From the NCBI GenBank assembly GCA_964560135.1, contig CAZLKN010000005.1:47835-111834 (forward strand): a DNA stretch of 64,000 nt, given 5' to 3'. Under the pieces are notes generated by a model. The model saw nothing but the letters and a program-made list of their open reading frames with translations. It ran no database searches and was not told where the DNA came from. The stretch is from CAZLKN01 sp964560135 (GTDB taxonomy: Bacteria; Actinomycetota; JAICYB01). Both the position numbers and the translations under genes were made by a program. Shown here one piece after another: positions 34,259-43,893 of the stretch (its first letter is position 1; every line of letters starts with the position of its first letter).

Positions 34259-34303
34259 GCGCCCAGCCTACGTCCTGCGCGTCCGGAGCGGCTACACCCG
34301 GCG

Positions 34304-34936
34304 TCAGAAGAGCCCAAGCTGCTGCCCCGGGTCCGGATCGGCGGCGGGCTCGTCGCCGGCGTCCCGGAGCTCCTGCAGAGCTCGGGCGATCTCCTCGAAG
34401 TCCTCCTCGATCCCCCGGGCAGCATTCCCCCCGCGCAGGGCGGCGGCGGGATGGAAGGTCGGGATCAGCGTGAGGTCCCGGAAGGGGAAGCGCCTTCCCC
34501 GGAGCTTCGTGATCCCGGTCTGGGTGTCGAGCAGGAGCCTGCTCGCGAAGTTTCCCAGGGTCACGACCAGCCGGGGCCTGACCAGCTCGAGTTGCCGCTC
34601 CAGGAATGGCCTGCACGCCTCGATCTCCTCTGGAAGCGGGTCACGGTTGCCGGGGGGCCGGCACTTGAGGACGTTCATCACCCACACCTTGGACGGGCTG
34701 ATCCCGAGCTTCGCGGTGGTCAGCTTGTCGAGGAGTTGCCCCGCGGCGCCGACGAACGGACGGCCCTGCTGGTCTTCGTGGAAGCCCGGGGCCTCCCCGA
34801 TGAAGGCGACCTCCGCCTCAGGGTCGCCGCGCGCGAACACCGCCTGGGTACGGATCCCGCCCAGGGGGCAGCGCCGGCAGGCCTCCGCTTCCACCGCGAG
34901 CGCCTTGAGCTCCGCGATGAGCTCTTCACGACTCAT
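34304..34936 (-). CDS. Uracil-DNA glycosylase, type 4 (Fe-S)
   Basis: 210-residue family 4 uracil-DNA glycosylase, which removes uracil from DNA to start base excision repair. Motif 1 GEAPGFHEDQQGRPFVG and motif 2 FHPAAAL are present. Four cysteines for a [4Fe-4S] cluster are visible in ACRRCPL, LKCRPPGN and EACRPFL. The ATG at 34936 gives the conserved start; upstream in-frame codons are GC-rich noise. It sits between the P1 peptidase and the t6A genes, apparently co-transcribed. Confidence 0.93.
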   Translation of the reverse strand: MSREELIAELKALAVEAEACRRCPLGGIRTQAVFARGDPEAEVAFIGEAPGFHEDQQGRPFVGAAGQLLDKLTTAKLGISPSKVWVMNVLKCRPPGNRDPLPEEIEACRPFLERQLELVRPRLVVTLGNFASRLLLDTQTGITKLRGRRFPFRDLTLIPTFHPAAALRGGNAARGIEEDFEEIARALQELRDAGDEPAADPDPGQQLGLF

Positions 34937-34992
34937 TGGAGCGTCCACCTCCCTGGCTCGTGGCACGAAGGTTGCCACACGCCACCGACACC

Positions 34993-35910
34993 TCAGCGGC
35001 GGTCGGCCAGGCCCGGCACGCCGCCGAGCCCACGGGCGCCGCGGACGCCCCGGCGCAGCGCCGTGGCCACCACCTCGGCCCCCACCGCGCCTGCCACGAC
35101 CGGGTCCGTGAGCTCCACCTCGCCGGTGGCGGCAGAGAACACGAGGTCGCCGTCGTAGGGGGTGTGGACCGGGCGTACGCAGCGGGTGATCCCCGCCGCC
35201 GCCATCCGGGCCAATGTCGCGCATCCCGGCTTGTCGAGCTTCGCATTGGTGGCGACGCAGGCGAGCACCGTGGACTGGATGCCGGAGCCGCCCCAGGCCG
35301 GCTCGGCGTCCGTGCGGGCGCCGGCGAGAAGCTCGCCGCGCTCGTCGAGCACGTCGCCCATGGCGTTGCACACCACCACGGCGCCTACGATGACTCCGGT
35401 GTCGCCGACGGGAGCCGACGCAGCCCCGAGACCCCCCTTCATCGCGTGCTCGTTGCCCGCCCATTTGCCGACCGTCGCACCGGTCCCGGCCCCCACGGAA
35501 CCCTCCTCGACGTCCGCACCCGCGGCCTCCGCGGCGGCGGCGCCGTCCGCCGGGCCGGGACGGATCTTCGGGTCCCCGACCGCCAGGTCGAAGATGACCG
35601 CGGCGGGCACGATCGGCACCGTCGCGCCGGCGAACGCGAGCCCCACCCCCTGGGCCTCCAGGAAGGAGACGACCCCGTCGGCGGTCGCCAGGCCGAAGGC
35701 ACTGCCACCGGTGAGCACGAATGCATGGATCTCGTCCACGAGCCTGGCGGGGTGCAGCAGTTCGGTGTCGCGCGTGCCCGGGGCACCGCCGACCAGGGCG
35801 TAGGACCCCGTGGAGCCCTTGGGGAGGCGGATCACGGTGCAGCCGGTGACACCCACGGTGTCGGTGTGGTGACCGACGAGCACTCCCGGGACGTCGGTGA
35901 TCGCGCTCAT
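34993..35910 (-). CDS. P1 family peptidase (DmpA/NylC-like)
   Basis: 305-residue protein of the P1 family of N-terminal-nucleophile aminopeptidases and amidases, which self-cleave to activate. ITDVPGVLVGHHTD, LTGGSAFGLATADGV, GAGTGATVGKW and MKGGLGAAS are typical. At the expected autocleavage region, ahead of LACVATNAKLDK, it has QST where NylC-type enzymes have an Asn-Thr pair, so the nucleophile is probably the Ser or Thr there. The ATG at 35910 overlaps the hydrolase stop by ATGA. Confidence 0.88.
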   Translation of the reverse strand: MSAITDVPGVLVGHHTDTVGVTGCTVIRLPKGSTGSYALVGGAPGTRDTELLHPARLVDEIHAFVLTGGSAFGLATADGVVSFLEAQGVGLAFAGATVPIVPAAVIFDLAVGDPKIRPGPADGAAAAEAAGADVEEGSVGAGTGATVGKWAGNEHAMKGGLGAASAPVGDTGVIVGAVVVCNAMGDVLDERGELLAGARTDAEPAWGGSGIQSTVLACVATNAKLDKPGCATLARMAAAGITRCVRPVHTPYDGDLVFSAATGEVELTDPVVAGAVGAEVVATALRRGVRGARGLGGVPGLADRR

Positions 35911-36962
35911 CGGCTTCCGCCCAGGACCTTGTCGCAGAACCGTCGGAGAGCCTCGGTGAACTCCTCGTGCCGCTCCAGCATGACCATGTGTCCGGTCCCC
36001 GGGAACACCACGAGCTCCGCCGACGGGATCCGTCTGGCCATCTCCCGGGCGAGCCACACGGGCGTCAGGATATCGCGGTCCCCGGCACACACCAGCACGG
36101 GCACGTCGATCTTCTCGAGGCTCGCGTGGACGTCGAAGTCGGCGAGGCCTACCATCCCGGCGGCCAGGGTCTCGGTGGGCGTGGACTCGATCATCCGCCG
36201 GGTCAACGCCACGTGCGACCGCGAGGGCGTCCGGCCGAAGCCCATCCGGGTGGCGATCATGGCGACGTCGCTCACCGGCAGGCGGAGGCGCTCCATCCGC
36301 TTCGTGTTGCCGGCCACGCGCTCGGCCACGTCGCGCAGCCGGTTGTGCAGCGCGGGCCATCGGGGACCGGACTCACGCCAGGTCCCGAGGGCGGAGGTGA
36401 AGGTGGTGTTGACGAGGGCGAGCCCCCTCACGTGGGGGCCGAGCTCCTCACGGTAGTCGTCAACGAACTCGAGCAGGGCTTGGATCGTCATGCCGCCCAT
36501 GGAGTGTCCGACGATGACCGCGGGACGGGCCTCGAGGTGGTGGAGCACCGCGAAGAGGTCGCGCGCCAACGTGTCGGCGTTGAAGGGAGTCTTCCCGTCG
36601 GGGCCGCGGGCGGGACCGGAACGGCCGTGCCCCCGGGCATCGTAGGCGATCGTCCGGTACGGCCCCCCACCTCCGAGGTCGCGGAGCTGGTAGTGCCAGA
36701 TCTGATGGGCCAGCGTGAACCCGTGGAGCAGCACGCAGGCAGGCTGTCCCTGGGAACCGTGGACCTCGGCGTACAGCTTGGTGCCGTCGAAGCTCTCCAC
36801 CCATGCCGGCGTCCCTTTGACGGACCCGAAGCGCTCATCGACCTCCACGTCCTCGCCTCGCAGGACGCGTCGGTAGAGCAGCTCCTCCGCGACGACGCCG
36901 GCGCCGATGCCGGCGGCGAACGCCGCGAGGCCGATGAGCCCGGAGCGTGATCGAGGGGTCAT
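35907..36962 (-). CDS. Alpha/beta hydrolase, membrane-tethered
   Basis: 351 residues. An N-terminal hydrophobic helix (GLIGLAAFAAGIGAGVVAEEL) probably anchors or targets it. The hydrolase domain shows oxyanion HGFTLAHQIW, DARGHGRSG, nucleophile GHSMGG, acid GDRDILTP and catalytic His in GTGHMVMLE. Substrate unknown; the fold suits lipases, esterases or epoxide/lactone hydrolases. Couples by ATGA overlap to genes on both sides within the alr unit. Confidence 0.85.
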   Translation of the reverse strand: MTPRSRSGLIGLAAFAAGIGAGVVAEELLYRRVLRGEDVEVDERFGSVKGTPAWVESFDGTKLYAEVHGSQGQPACVLLHGFTLAHQIWHYQLRDLGGGGPYRTIAYDARGHGRSGPARGPDGKTPFNADTLARDLFAVLHHLEARPAVIVGHSMGGMTIQALLEFVDDYREELGPHVRGLALVNTTFTSALGTWRESGPRWPALHNRLRDVAERVAGNTKRMERLRLPVSDVAMIATRMGFGRTPSRSHVALTRRMIESTPTETLAAGMVGLADFDVHASLEKIDVPVLVCAGDRDILTPVWLAREMARRIPSAELVVFPGTGHMVMLERHEEFTEALRRFCDKVLGGSR

Positions 36963-37399
36963 CCCACCTCCAGCTCCCCCGACATCCGCTCCTCGTAGCC
37001 CTCGGCCAGCACCGCGCCGTGTACCTCGAAGGTCCCGGTCGCGTCCGCCCGCCAGCTCTCCTCAAAGGTCGTCCCGCTCTGCCCTTCCAGTTCGTCGATC
37101 TCCACGGCCTGCGCGAAGAATCGGTCGTCGCTCCAGCGCCAGACCTCGCGCCGGTCCCGGGTGATCCAGAAGTCGTAGCGCTGCCCGCTGGAGAAGCGCA
37201 GGGTCTCGGCACGGCCCGAGTTGTTGACGAGCCGCAGGGTGAGGTGCACGGCGTCCCCGACCCGCACCTCAGCGGGGCGTACGCGCATCGTCACCGTGAC
37301 CGCACCGACGTTGCGCACGTCGCCGGAGATCGGCACCGTCGGCTCCGCACAGGCGGTGGTCAACGCGAGCACGGCGAGGACGGCGACCACCCTCATCAT
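36959..37399 (-). CDS. BsuPI-domain lipoprotein
   Basis: 146 residues. Short lipoprotein signal ending ALTTAC (C17), then a beta-sandwich with LTLRLVNNSGRAETLRFSSG, YDFWITRD, EVWRWSDD and FFAQAVE. This matches the domain named for the Bacillus intracellular proteinase inhibitor BsuPI, which is found in many exported proteins where it may not inhibit proteases. Start at the first of two adjacent ATGs; overlaps the alr stop. Confidence 0.78.
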   Translation of the reverse strand: MMRVVAVLAVLALTTACAEPTVPISGDVRNVGAVTVTMRVRPAEVRVGDAVHLTLRLVNNSGRAETLRFSSGQRYDFWITRDRREVWRWSDDRFFAQAVEIDELEGQSGTTFEESWRADATGTFEVHGAVLAEGYEERMSGELEVG

Positions 37400-38511
37400 C
37401 GCGTGTAGACCCGAGGGACACGGCCCGACACCCCGCAGACGATCTCGTAGTGGATCGTGCCGATCGTCTCCGCGAGCTCGCCCGCGCCGATCTCCTCGCG
37501 TCCCTGTTTCCCGATCAGGACCACCTCGTCGCCCGGCGCCACATCGTCGCTTCCGCAGTCGACCATCGTCTGATCCATCGTCACGCGGCCCGCGATCCGG
37601 CGGCGGCGGCCCCCCACCAGGGCGTGGCCACGGTTGGACAGCAACCTCGGGTAACCGTCGCCATAGCCGATGAGCACCGTGGCGATGGTGGCGTCGGCCT
37701 CCGGCGCGTAGGTGAACCCGTAGGAGATGCCCTCGCCCGCCGGCACGCGCCGCACGAGACTCACCCTGCTCGTGAGCCGCATGGCCGGATGGAGGTCCAC
37801 ATGCCGCCGCAGCCATTCCCCCGGGTACAACCCGTACAACGAGACGCCCATCCGCACCATGTCGAACCGGGCGTCCGGATGCGCCGCGGTGCCCGCAGAG
37901 TTGGCGACATGCCGCAATCCGACGTCGACGCCTTGGCGGGCGACGACCTGACAGAGTTCCGCGAACCGTGCGAGCTGGCGCTCCGTGCCCTCGTGATCCT
38001 GTTCGTCGGCCACCGCGAGATGGCTCCACAGACCCTCGACCTCCAGGCCCTGGAGGCGGGCGGTGTACACCACGAGGTCGACGGCGTCGCCGAGTGGCGC
38101 TCCTTCACGGTGCATCCCGGTGTCCACGCACACGTGGACGGGTACCCGGGTGCCGGCCGCCGCGGCGGCCTCGCTGATCGCCTCGGCCCCCTCCCGGCTG
38201 GACACGCTGGGGGTGAGCCGATGCGCCACGATCTCCTTCGCGGCCTCGGGCGTGGCCTCGATCAACAGCAGGATGGGGGCGTCGACGCCGGCCTCCCGCA
38301 GGCGCACGCCCTCCTCCACGAGCGCCACCGCCAGGCGGTCGGCGCCGGCCTCCAGCACCGCCCTCGCGACCTGGGCGTCGCCATGTCCGTAGGCGTTCGC
38401 CTTCACCACCGCGAGGTGCTCGGCCCCCGGTGACCGGGATGCGAGGGCCCGGCAGTTGTGCCGGATCGCCTCCAGGTCGATCTCCGCCACGGTCGGACGC
38501 CAGATCGTCAC
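37396..38511 (-). CDS. alr: Alanine racemase
   Basis: 371-residue PLP enzyme that makes D-alanine for peptidoglycan. PLP lysine in VVKANAYGHGD, catalytic tyrosine in ISYGFTYAP, the MVRMGVSLYGLYPGE motif and IGYGDGYPR are all present. The GTG at 38511 overlaps the nnrED stop as GTGA and starts the conserved WRPTVAEIDLEAIRHN; the longer open frame is spurious. Usual length. Confidence 0.96.
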   Translation of the reverse strand: MTIWRPTVAEIDLEAIRHNCRALASRSPGAEHLAVVKANAYGHGDAQVARAVLEAGADRLAVALVEEGVRLREAGVDAPILLLIEATPEAAKEIVAHRLTPSVSSREGAEAISEAAAAAGTRVPVHVCVDTGMHREGAPLGDAVDLVVYTARLQGLEVEGLWSHLAVADEQDHEGTERQLARFAELCQVVARQGVDVGLRHVANSAGTAAHPDARFDMVRMGVSLYGLYPGEWLRRHVDLHPAMRLTSRVSLVRRVPAGEGISYGFTYAPEADATIATVLIGYGDGYPRLLSNRGHALVGGRRRRIAGRVTMDQTMVDCGSDDVAPGDEVVLIGKQGREEIGAGELAETIGTIHYEIVCGVSGRVPRVYTR

Positions 38512-40085
38512 GATCCCGCCTCCGGATGTTCGAAGAGCGTCCGGATCGAACCGCGCGGCTCGTCGACACCGAGACGCCGGAACGCGACCGGAAGCGCAGA
38601 GGCGAGGTCCCCCGCCGTCATCGATCTCCGGCCGAACCTCGCCGCGGCGGCGTCGCCGGCGGCTCCGTGCAGGTAGGCCCCGGCCCACGTCGCCGCCGCC
38701 GCGTCCATCCCTTGCGCGCACAGGCTGGCCACCACCCCGGTGAGGACGTCCCCGGTGCCCCCGGTGGCCATGCCCGGGTTGCCGGTGGGGTTCACCCACG
38801 CCCGGCCGTCGGGGGCGACGGTGAGCGCGCGCCGTCCCTTCAGATGGACCACCGCGCGCCAGCGCTCGGCCGCGTCTCGCAGTGCCACGATCCGGTCGGG
38901 GCCCGGGGCCTTGCCGGTGAGCCGCTCGAATTCGCCGCCGTGCGGCGTCAGGACGGTGGGGGCCGTCCGCCTTCCGAGGATGTCCGGGTCGTCGCCGAGC
39001 AACTCGGCCAGGGCGGTCAGCCCGTCCGCGTCGACGACCACCGGCCTGTCCACCTCGAGCACGCGGCGCACCAGCGCCACGGCCCGGGGGCCTCGGCCGA
39101 TCCCGGGACCCACGGCCACCGAACCGGCGCGCTCCAGCCGGTCCTCCATCTCGTCCACGGCCTTGGCCCCGAGCTGCCCCTCGGTGTCGGGCAGGGGGAT
39201 CTTCACGGCCTCCACCACCGCCTGCTCGATCACCTCCAGCGACGAGCGGGGAACACCGAGGACCACCAGCCCGGCCCCTGCACGCAGGGCTCCGGAGGCG
39301 GTGAGGATCGCGGCCCCCGTCATGCCCGGCGATCCGCCGAACACCGCGACCACCCCGCGCCGGTACTTGTGGGTGTCCGGTTCGGACTCGGGCAGGGACG
39401 CGGCGACGTCCCGCGCCGACGGCACCCACATCCCCGTGTCCGGGGTGGCGATCCCGACCTCGGCGACGTCGATCCTGCCGCAATGCAACGCCCCCGGCGA
39501 GAGCACATGGCCGGCCTTGAGGGCTTGGATCGCCACGGTGACATCGGCCGTCACGGCAGCCCCGGGTACCGAGCCGTCCACGCCCGAGACCCCGGAAGGG
39601 ATGTCCACGGCGAGGACCGGGGGCCCGGATCCGGCGACGGCCTCGAGGGCTGCGGCAGCGTCGCCGCGCGGCTCGCCGGAGAATCCCGTCCCGAAGATCG
39701 CATCCACGACCAGATCCGCCTTCGCCGCAGCGGCACCGAATGCCTCCGGAGTAAAGGGTTCGATCCGCAGGCGTCCCGGAGAGCCGCAACGCCGCGCCAT
39801 CGCCAGGTGGGCGGCGGCGTCGCCGGTGGGCTCGGCGAGCAGGGACAGCGTAACGTTCGCCCCGGCGGCACCCAGATACCTGCCGGCCGCGATCCCGTCA
39901 CCGCCGTTGCTTCCCTTCCCACAGACCGCCACCACGCGCCGGCCGTGCCCGCCGCCGAGCATCCGCAGGGCCACGACCGCGCAGGCGTGCGCGGCGCGGT
40001 CCATCAAGACGACGCCCGGCGTGCCTGCGGAGATGGTCGCCTCGTCGGCGCGGCGCATCTCCTCGGGGTGCAGGACGCGCTCCAT
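38508..40085 (-). CDS. nnr: Bifunctional NAD(P)H-hydrate epimerase/dehydratase
   Basis: 525-residue repair enzyme. The N-terminal half (about 1-215) is the YjeF-type epimerase with VCGKGSNGGDGIAAGRYL and DAIFGTGFSGEPRG, which equilibrates R- and S-NAD(P)HX. The C-terminal half is the ribokinase-like dehydratase with HKYRRGVVAVFGGSPGMTGA, TPHGGEFERL and GTGDVLTGVVASL. Standard bacterial fusion, in the expected place between acpS and alr. Confidence 0.95.
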   Translation of the reverse strand: MERVLHPEEMRRADEATISAGTPGVVLMDRAAHACAVVALRMLGGGHGRRVVAVCGKGSNGGDGIAAGRYLGAAGANVTLSLLAEPTGDAAAHLAMARRCGSPGRLRIEPFTPEAFGAAAAKADLVVDAIFGTGFSGEPRGDAAAALEAVAGSGPPVLAVDIPSGVSGVDGSVPGAAVTADVTVAIQALKAGHVLSPGALHCGRIDVAEVGIATPDTGMWVPSARDVAASLPESEPDTHKYRRGVVAVFGGSPGMTGAAILTASGALRAGAGLVVLGVPRSSLEVIEQAVVEAVKIPLPDTEGQLGAKAVDEMEDRLERAGSVAVGPGIGRGPRAVALVRRVLEVDRPVVVDADGLTALAELLGDDPDILGRRTAPTVLTPHGGEFERLTGKAPGPDRIVALRDAAERWRAVVHLKGRRALTVAPDGRAWVNPTGNPGMATGGTGDVLTGVVASLCAQGMDAAAATWAGAYLHGAAGDAAAARFGRRSMTAGDLASALPVAFRRLGVDEPRGSIRTLFEHPEAGS

Positions 40086-40094
40086 GCCAGCAGG

Positions 40095-40436
40095 CTACCC
40101 GACCTCGGCCACCACGACGGCGACCGCCACACCCTCGGCGTGGCTCAGCGAGACGTGGAATATCGTCCGGTCCCGCCCCGTCACGCGGAGCGTGGGGGCC
40201 CCGGACGGCTCGAGGACGATCTCGACGTCGTGCCACGGCAGCGCCTGTCCCAGCGCCTTGCGGCACGCCTCCTTTGCGGCGAACCGCGCAGCCAGGGAGG
40301 ACTCCGGCGATCCCTTTCGCCCGGCGTCGGCCCGCTCCTGCGGGGTGAACAGACGCTCGTGCAGGCGGGGCGTGCGCGTCAGCGCGCGGCGCATCCGCTC
40401 CACCCCCACGACGTCGACGCCGATCCCGGTGATCAT
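40095..40436 (-). CDS. acpS: Holo-[acyl-carrier-protein] synthase AcpS
   Basis: 113-residue phosphopantetheinyl transferase that activates ACP. Magnesium motif GIGVDVVGVERM with Asp8, and ARFAAKEACRKAL with the conserved Glu and Lys. Ends VSLSHAEGVAVAVVV. Lies 6 bases after the GlmS-like stop and 9 bases before nnr. Confidence 0.95.
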   Translation of the reverse strand: MITGIGVDVVGVERMRRALTRTPRLHERLFTPQERADAGRKGSPESSLAARFAAKEACRKALGQALPWHDVEIVLEPSGAPTLRVTGRDRTIFHVSLSHAEGVAVAVVVAEVG

Positions 40437-40442
40437 CCGCCG

Positions 40443-43400
40443 TCAGGCGCCGCCGCCGGAGGACCGCCAGTGGTCCGCGAGCACGTAGACGGGCTCGGTC
40501 AGGATGTCGGCCACACCCACCTCGGCCAGCAGGTCGTCGCGGAAGACCGGCTCGGTCTCCGTCACCGCATCCCGGAGCGCGGCGTAGCGGTCGCGGTAGC
40601 CCTCGAGCACCGCGCGCAGCATCGGGGCGGGCAGGCGGTCGTGGAAGTTGACGTGCAGGAGCGACAGCCCGGTGACCTCCGTCCCCTTGACCTCCGGGAC
40701 GATCACCACGGTCCGTCCGTCGCTGCGTCCCCGGGCCACGGTGACCTCCCGCTCGGTCGCCACCCGGTGCTTCGTCCCTCGCAGCCGTGCATCACGATCG
40801 GTGCGCGAGGGCAGGTCACGGGAGATCCCGCCGCGATCCACGACCTGGATCGTGGCGTCGTCGCCGGCCACGTCCCCTTCGACGCGGTAGGTGGTGTACC
40901 CGGCCACGGACGCTACGGCGGCATCGAGTGCAGCGAGCGTCCGCAGCGCGCGATACGAGAGCCGGTCGCGGGACACTCCGGACGCCAGCACCTTCTGCAC
41001 GAGGCGCACGTGGAGCAGGGCCTCGTCCGCACGCGAGATCCCGACGGTGACCGTCTTCGCCTGATGCTTGATCGCGTCGACGGGACGGGTGAGCTGGTCC
41101 ACAGCCGTTGTCAGCGCGATGATCAGATCCTCCACCACGGTGGCCGGAGTCCCGACCTTGCCGTGCTCGACCTGGTAGAGGTCGAGCGGCGAGATCCCCA
41201 CGGCGTACCGGAACAGCGACGCCAGCCTGACCGCGGCGCTGGCCTCCAGATGGCCGTCGTAGGAGCCGGTCCGCAGGCCCTCCAGGAACCGGGTGGCCAC
41301 CGGTTCGAGAGCCGGACGGAGCTTATCGAGGAGCTCCGCCGGGTCCGGACCGCCCGCCAGGACGGCCTCGATCGCAGCCCGTGCCTCCCGGAACGGGCGC
41401 GCCTGCGCGTCGATCGCCAGCGCCGCCTCGTACCCGAACAGATGACCGGCCATCGCCGACAGGACGAAAGCCACCCGGGGATGGACGGCGGGCACCCGGA
41501 TCACCTCGAGGGCCGCCTGGAACCGGCTGTCGCCCTCGGAGGCGATCACCACCGGCGCGGCCTTGTGTGCCCGGTAGATCTCGACCTCCTTCGCCACGTC
41601 CTCGGCGTTCGAGCCGAGCAGACCCGCGGCGCAGACGAGGATCAGCGGTTCCGCGGACAGGTCGATGTGCTTCTTGTCCTCGGTGACGTCGCAGGCGATC
41701 GACTTGTAGCAGAGCTCCGAGAGCTTGATCCGGACCTCCTCGGCGGCGATGCGGTTCACGCCGTTCCCCACGATGGCCCAGTACCGGCGGGACGGCGCGT
41801 GCCGCTGTGCGGTCACCGCGATCTCCTTGCGCTGGGTCAGGACGCGTTCCATCGCGTCGGGCAGCTCGCGGAGCTCGGTCAGGACACGGCTGCGCTCGCC
41901 GGCACCGGCCGCGCCGAGCTCGTCGGCGATCGCGTAGGCGAGCAGGAACCCCGCCGCGACCTGTGCGTAGAAGGCCTTCGTGGACGGCACCGCCATCTCG
42001 ACATCGCGTCCGTCGGAGGTGTACAGGACGCCGTCGGACCGGTCGGTGAGGTCGCTGTTGCGCCGGTTCACGATCGACACGACGGCCGCACCCCGGCTCC
42101 GCGCGAGCTCCACGGTGCGGTTGGTGTCGGTGGTGGTGCCCGACTGGCTGATGGCCACGACGAGGGTGTCGGCCATGTCGTCGGTCATCCGGAAGCCCGA
42201 GAGCTCGGTCGCGGCCATCGCCTCCACGGCGACCGGTAGCCCCTCCAGCTCCGGCGCGAGCACCTGCGCGAGGCTGCGCCCGGCAACGGCAGCCGTCCCC
42301 TGACCGATGACGATGACGCGGGTGAAGCGGCCCCCTCGCAGACCCTCCCGGACCGGCCCCGGCAGCGTCTCCTCCCCGAGGACGACGCTGAGCCGCCCGT
42401 CCTTCTCGGCGAGCTTCCCACGCAGGGTCTTGCGGAACGACCGGGGGGCCTCCGAGATCTCCTTCAACAGGAAGTGAGGGAACGACCCACGGTCGATGTC
42501 CCGGGTGGTGATCTCCGGCCGCACGAGCTCGTCGGCCGTCACGGGGAGCGGGGTGCCGTCGTAGGCGAATCGCTCCACACCCTCGAGCGTGCCCGCGTGC
42601 GCGTCGGTGAGCACGACCACCTGGCCCCGGGTCGACGGGTCCCCCGGGCGTACGGGCACTTCTCCGTCCATGCGCAGGTAGGACCGTGCCTGCTCGACGA
42701 GGCCGTAGGGCTCGCTGGCCACGAGATACCCGTCCTCCATGAGACCCACGTAGAGCGCCTGCCCGCTGCCGCGGAGCGCCAGCATCAGCCGGTCGGGGGC
42801 CGCGGCACTGACGGCCGCGATCGCCACCGATCCCTCGAAGGCCGCGGCGGTGGATCGGAACGCGTCGGCGAGCGGCCGGCCCCCGGCGAGCCGCCGCGAC
42901 AGCATCACGGGGATCACCTTCGCGTCGGTGGTGACGTCCGGGGGGATCCTGAGTGATTCGGAGACCTTGAGGTCCGCGTAGTTGTCCACGTCACCGTTGA
43001 GGACGGCGGCGCACCACGGGCCTTCCTGATCCGCGTGTTCCTCCTCGCTGGCGAGAGGGTGGGCGTTGGCCTCGGAGATCATCCCCACGCTGGCCCACCG
43101 GGTGTGTCCGAGCACCGTCGCCCGTACCTCGTCCGAGCCCAGCGCCATGCGCAGCAGCGCATCGCCTGCGATCGCCTCCCGGAGGGCGGTCACATTGTCG
43201 CCGAGCTCACCGATCTCCGCGGCCGCCTTGTAGACGAAGCACAGGGTGCCATCCGGGGCACGGACGGCTCGCGACCGGAACAGCGGGTCGGCGACACGTT
43301 CGTCGAGCGCACCCCGCACGGCCGGCGACGAGAGGTCGAGTCCATGGGCACGGAGGGTCACGAGCAGACCGGCCGAGTCCCGGCCCCGTACCTCGAGACG

Positions 43401-43889
43401 GTCGATCGCGGCGAGAGCCACCGCGATCTGCGTGAAGACGCGCAGTGCGGCCGGCCCGTCGCCCGCACCGCCGAGAGCAACGGCGGCCGATGCCGTCCGC
43501 AACCGGTCGTGCCGGACCGCCCACAGTGCGTCCCGCAACCTGACGAGAGCCGCGTTCACCAGCTCGAGCCTCTCGTCGACGACGTCGGCGTGACCGGCGT
43601 CCAGGGACGCCTCGACCGCCTCGGCCCCCGAATCCAGCGCCGAGAGCAGGCGCTCGAGGCGGTCGGGTGCGCTCGGCTCGCCGGCCAGACACATCACGCC
43701 GGGCACGCCCCGCAACAGCTCGTTGGCTCGCTCCACGTGCTCGGCGCACGCCTGCAGGCGCTCGCGCAGGAGTTCGTCGCCGTTCCCGGGCAGCGCACGC
43801 TGCGCCTCCGCCAGGGCCGCCTCGACCTCGGACAGCGGGGGTGGCGTCCGGGTCGACGAGCGCTCCATCACGGCGACGATCCCGCACAC
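40443..43889 (-). CDS. Oversized GlmS-like glutamine-fructose-6-phosphate aminotransferase
   Basis: 1148 residues against about 610 for GlmS. The N-terminal nucleophile start CGIVAVME is kept, but about 140 residues of alpha-helical insert (10-158) follow before RLEVRGRDSAGLL. GHTRWASVG and EANAHP (261-277) and LNGDVDNYADL complete the glutaminase. FPHFLLKEI at about 470 opens the isomerase half, with SIS domains near 524-650 (ISQSGTTTDTN, MAVPSTKAF) and 700-850 (GNGVNRIAAEEV). The GlmS-like part ends near 950 (DAIKHQAKTVTVG), and roughly 200 further residues have no family I know. Start GTG at 43889. Between glmM and acpS it is the only GlmS candidate here. Confidence 0.88.
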   Translation of the reverse strand: MCGIVAVMERSSTRTPPPLSEVEAALAEAQRALPGNGDELLRERLQACAEHVERANELLRGVPGVMCLAGEPSAPDRLERLLSALDSGAEAVEASLDAGHADVVDERLELVNAALVRLRDALWAVRHDRLRTASAAVALGGAGDGPAALRVFTQIAVALAAIDRLEVRGRDSAGLLVTLRAHGLDLSSPAVRGALDERVADPLFRSRAVRAPDGTLCFVYKAAAEIGELGDNVTALREAIAGDALLRMALGSDEVRATVLGHTRWASVGMISEANAHPLASEEEHADQEGPWCAAVLNGDVDNYADLKVSESLRIPPDVTTDAKVIPVMLSRRLAGGRPLADAFRSTAAAFEGSVAIAAVSAAAPDRLMLALRGSGQALYVGLMEDGYLVASEPYGLVEQARSYLRMDGEVPVRPGDPSTRGQVVVLTDAHAGTLEGVERFAYDGTPLPVTADELVRPEITTRDIDRGSFPHFLLKEISEAPRSFRKTLRGKLAEKDGRLSVVLGEETLPGPVREGLRGGRFTRVIVIGQGTAAVAGRSLAQVLAPELEGLPVAVEAMAATELSGFRMTDDMADTLVVAISQSGTTTDTNRTVELARSRGAAVVSIVNRRNSDLTDRSDGVLYTSDGRDVEMAVPSTKAFYAQVAAGFLLAYAIADELGAAGAGERSRVLTELRELPDAMERVLTQRKEIAVTAQRHAPSRRYWAIVGNGVNRIAAEEVRIKLSELCYKSIACDVTEDKKHIDLSAEPLILVCAAGLLGSNAEDVAKEVEIYRAHKAAPVVIASEGDSRFQAALEVIRVPAVHPRVAFVLSAMAGHLFGYEAALAIDAQARPFREARAAIEAVLAGGPDPAELLDKLRPALEPVATRFLEGLRTGSYDGHLEASAAVRLASLFRYAVGISPLDLYQVEHGKVGTPATVVEDLIIALTTAVDQLTRPVDAIKHQAKTVTVGISRADEALLHVRLVQKVLASGVSRDRLSYRALRTLAALDAAVASVAGYTTYRVEGDVAGDDATIQVVDRGGISRDLPSRTDRDARLRGTKHRVATEREVTVARGRSDGRTVVIVPEVKGTEVTGLSLLHVNFHDRLPAPMLRAVLEGYRDRYAALRDAVTETEPVFRDDLLAEVGVADILTEPVYVLADHWRSSGGGA

Positions 43890-43893
43890 GGTC

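Noticed and set aside
38430..42239. Another long plus-strand open frame (over 1200 codons) antisense to nnr, acpS and the GlmS-like gene
   Set aside because: It spans three recognisable genes on the other strand and shows only low-complexity shadow composition.
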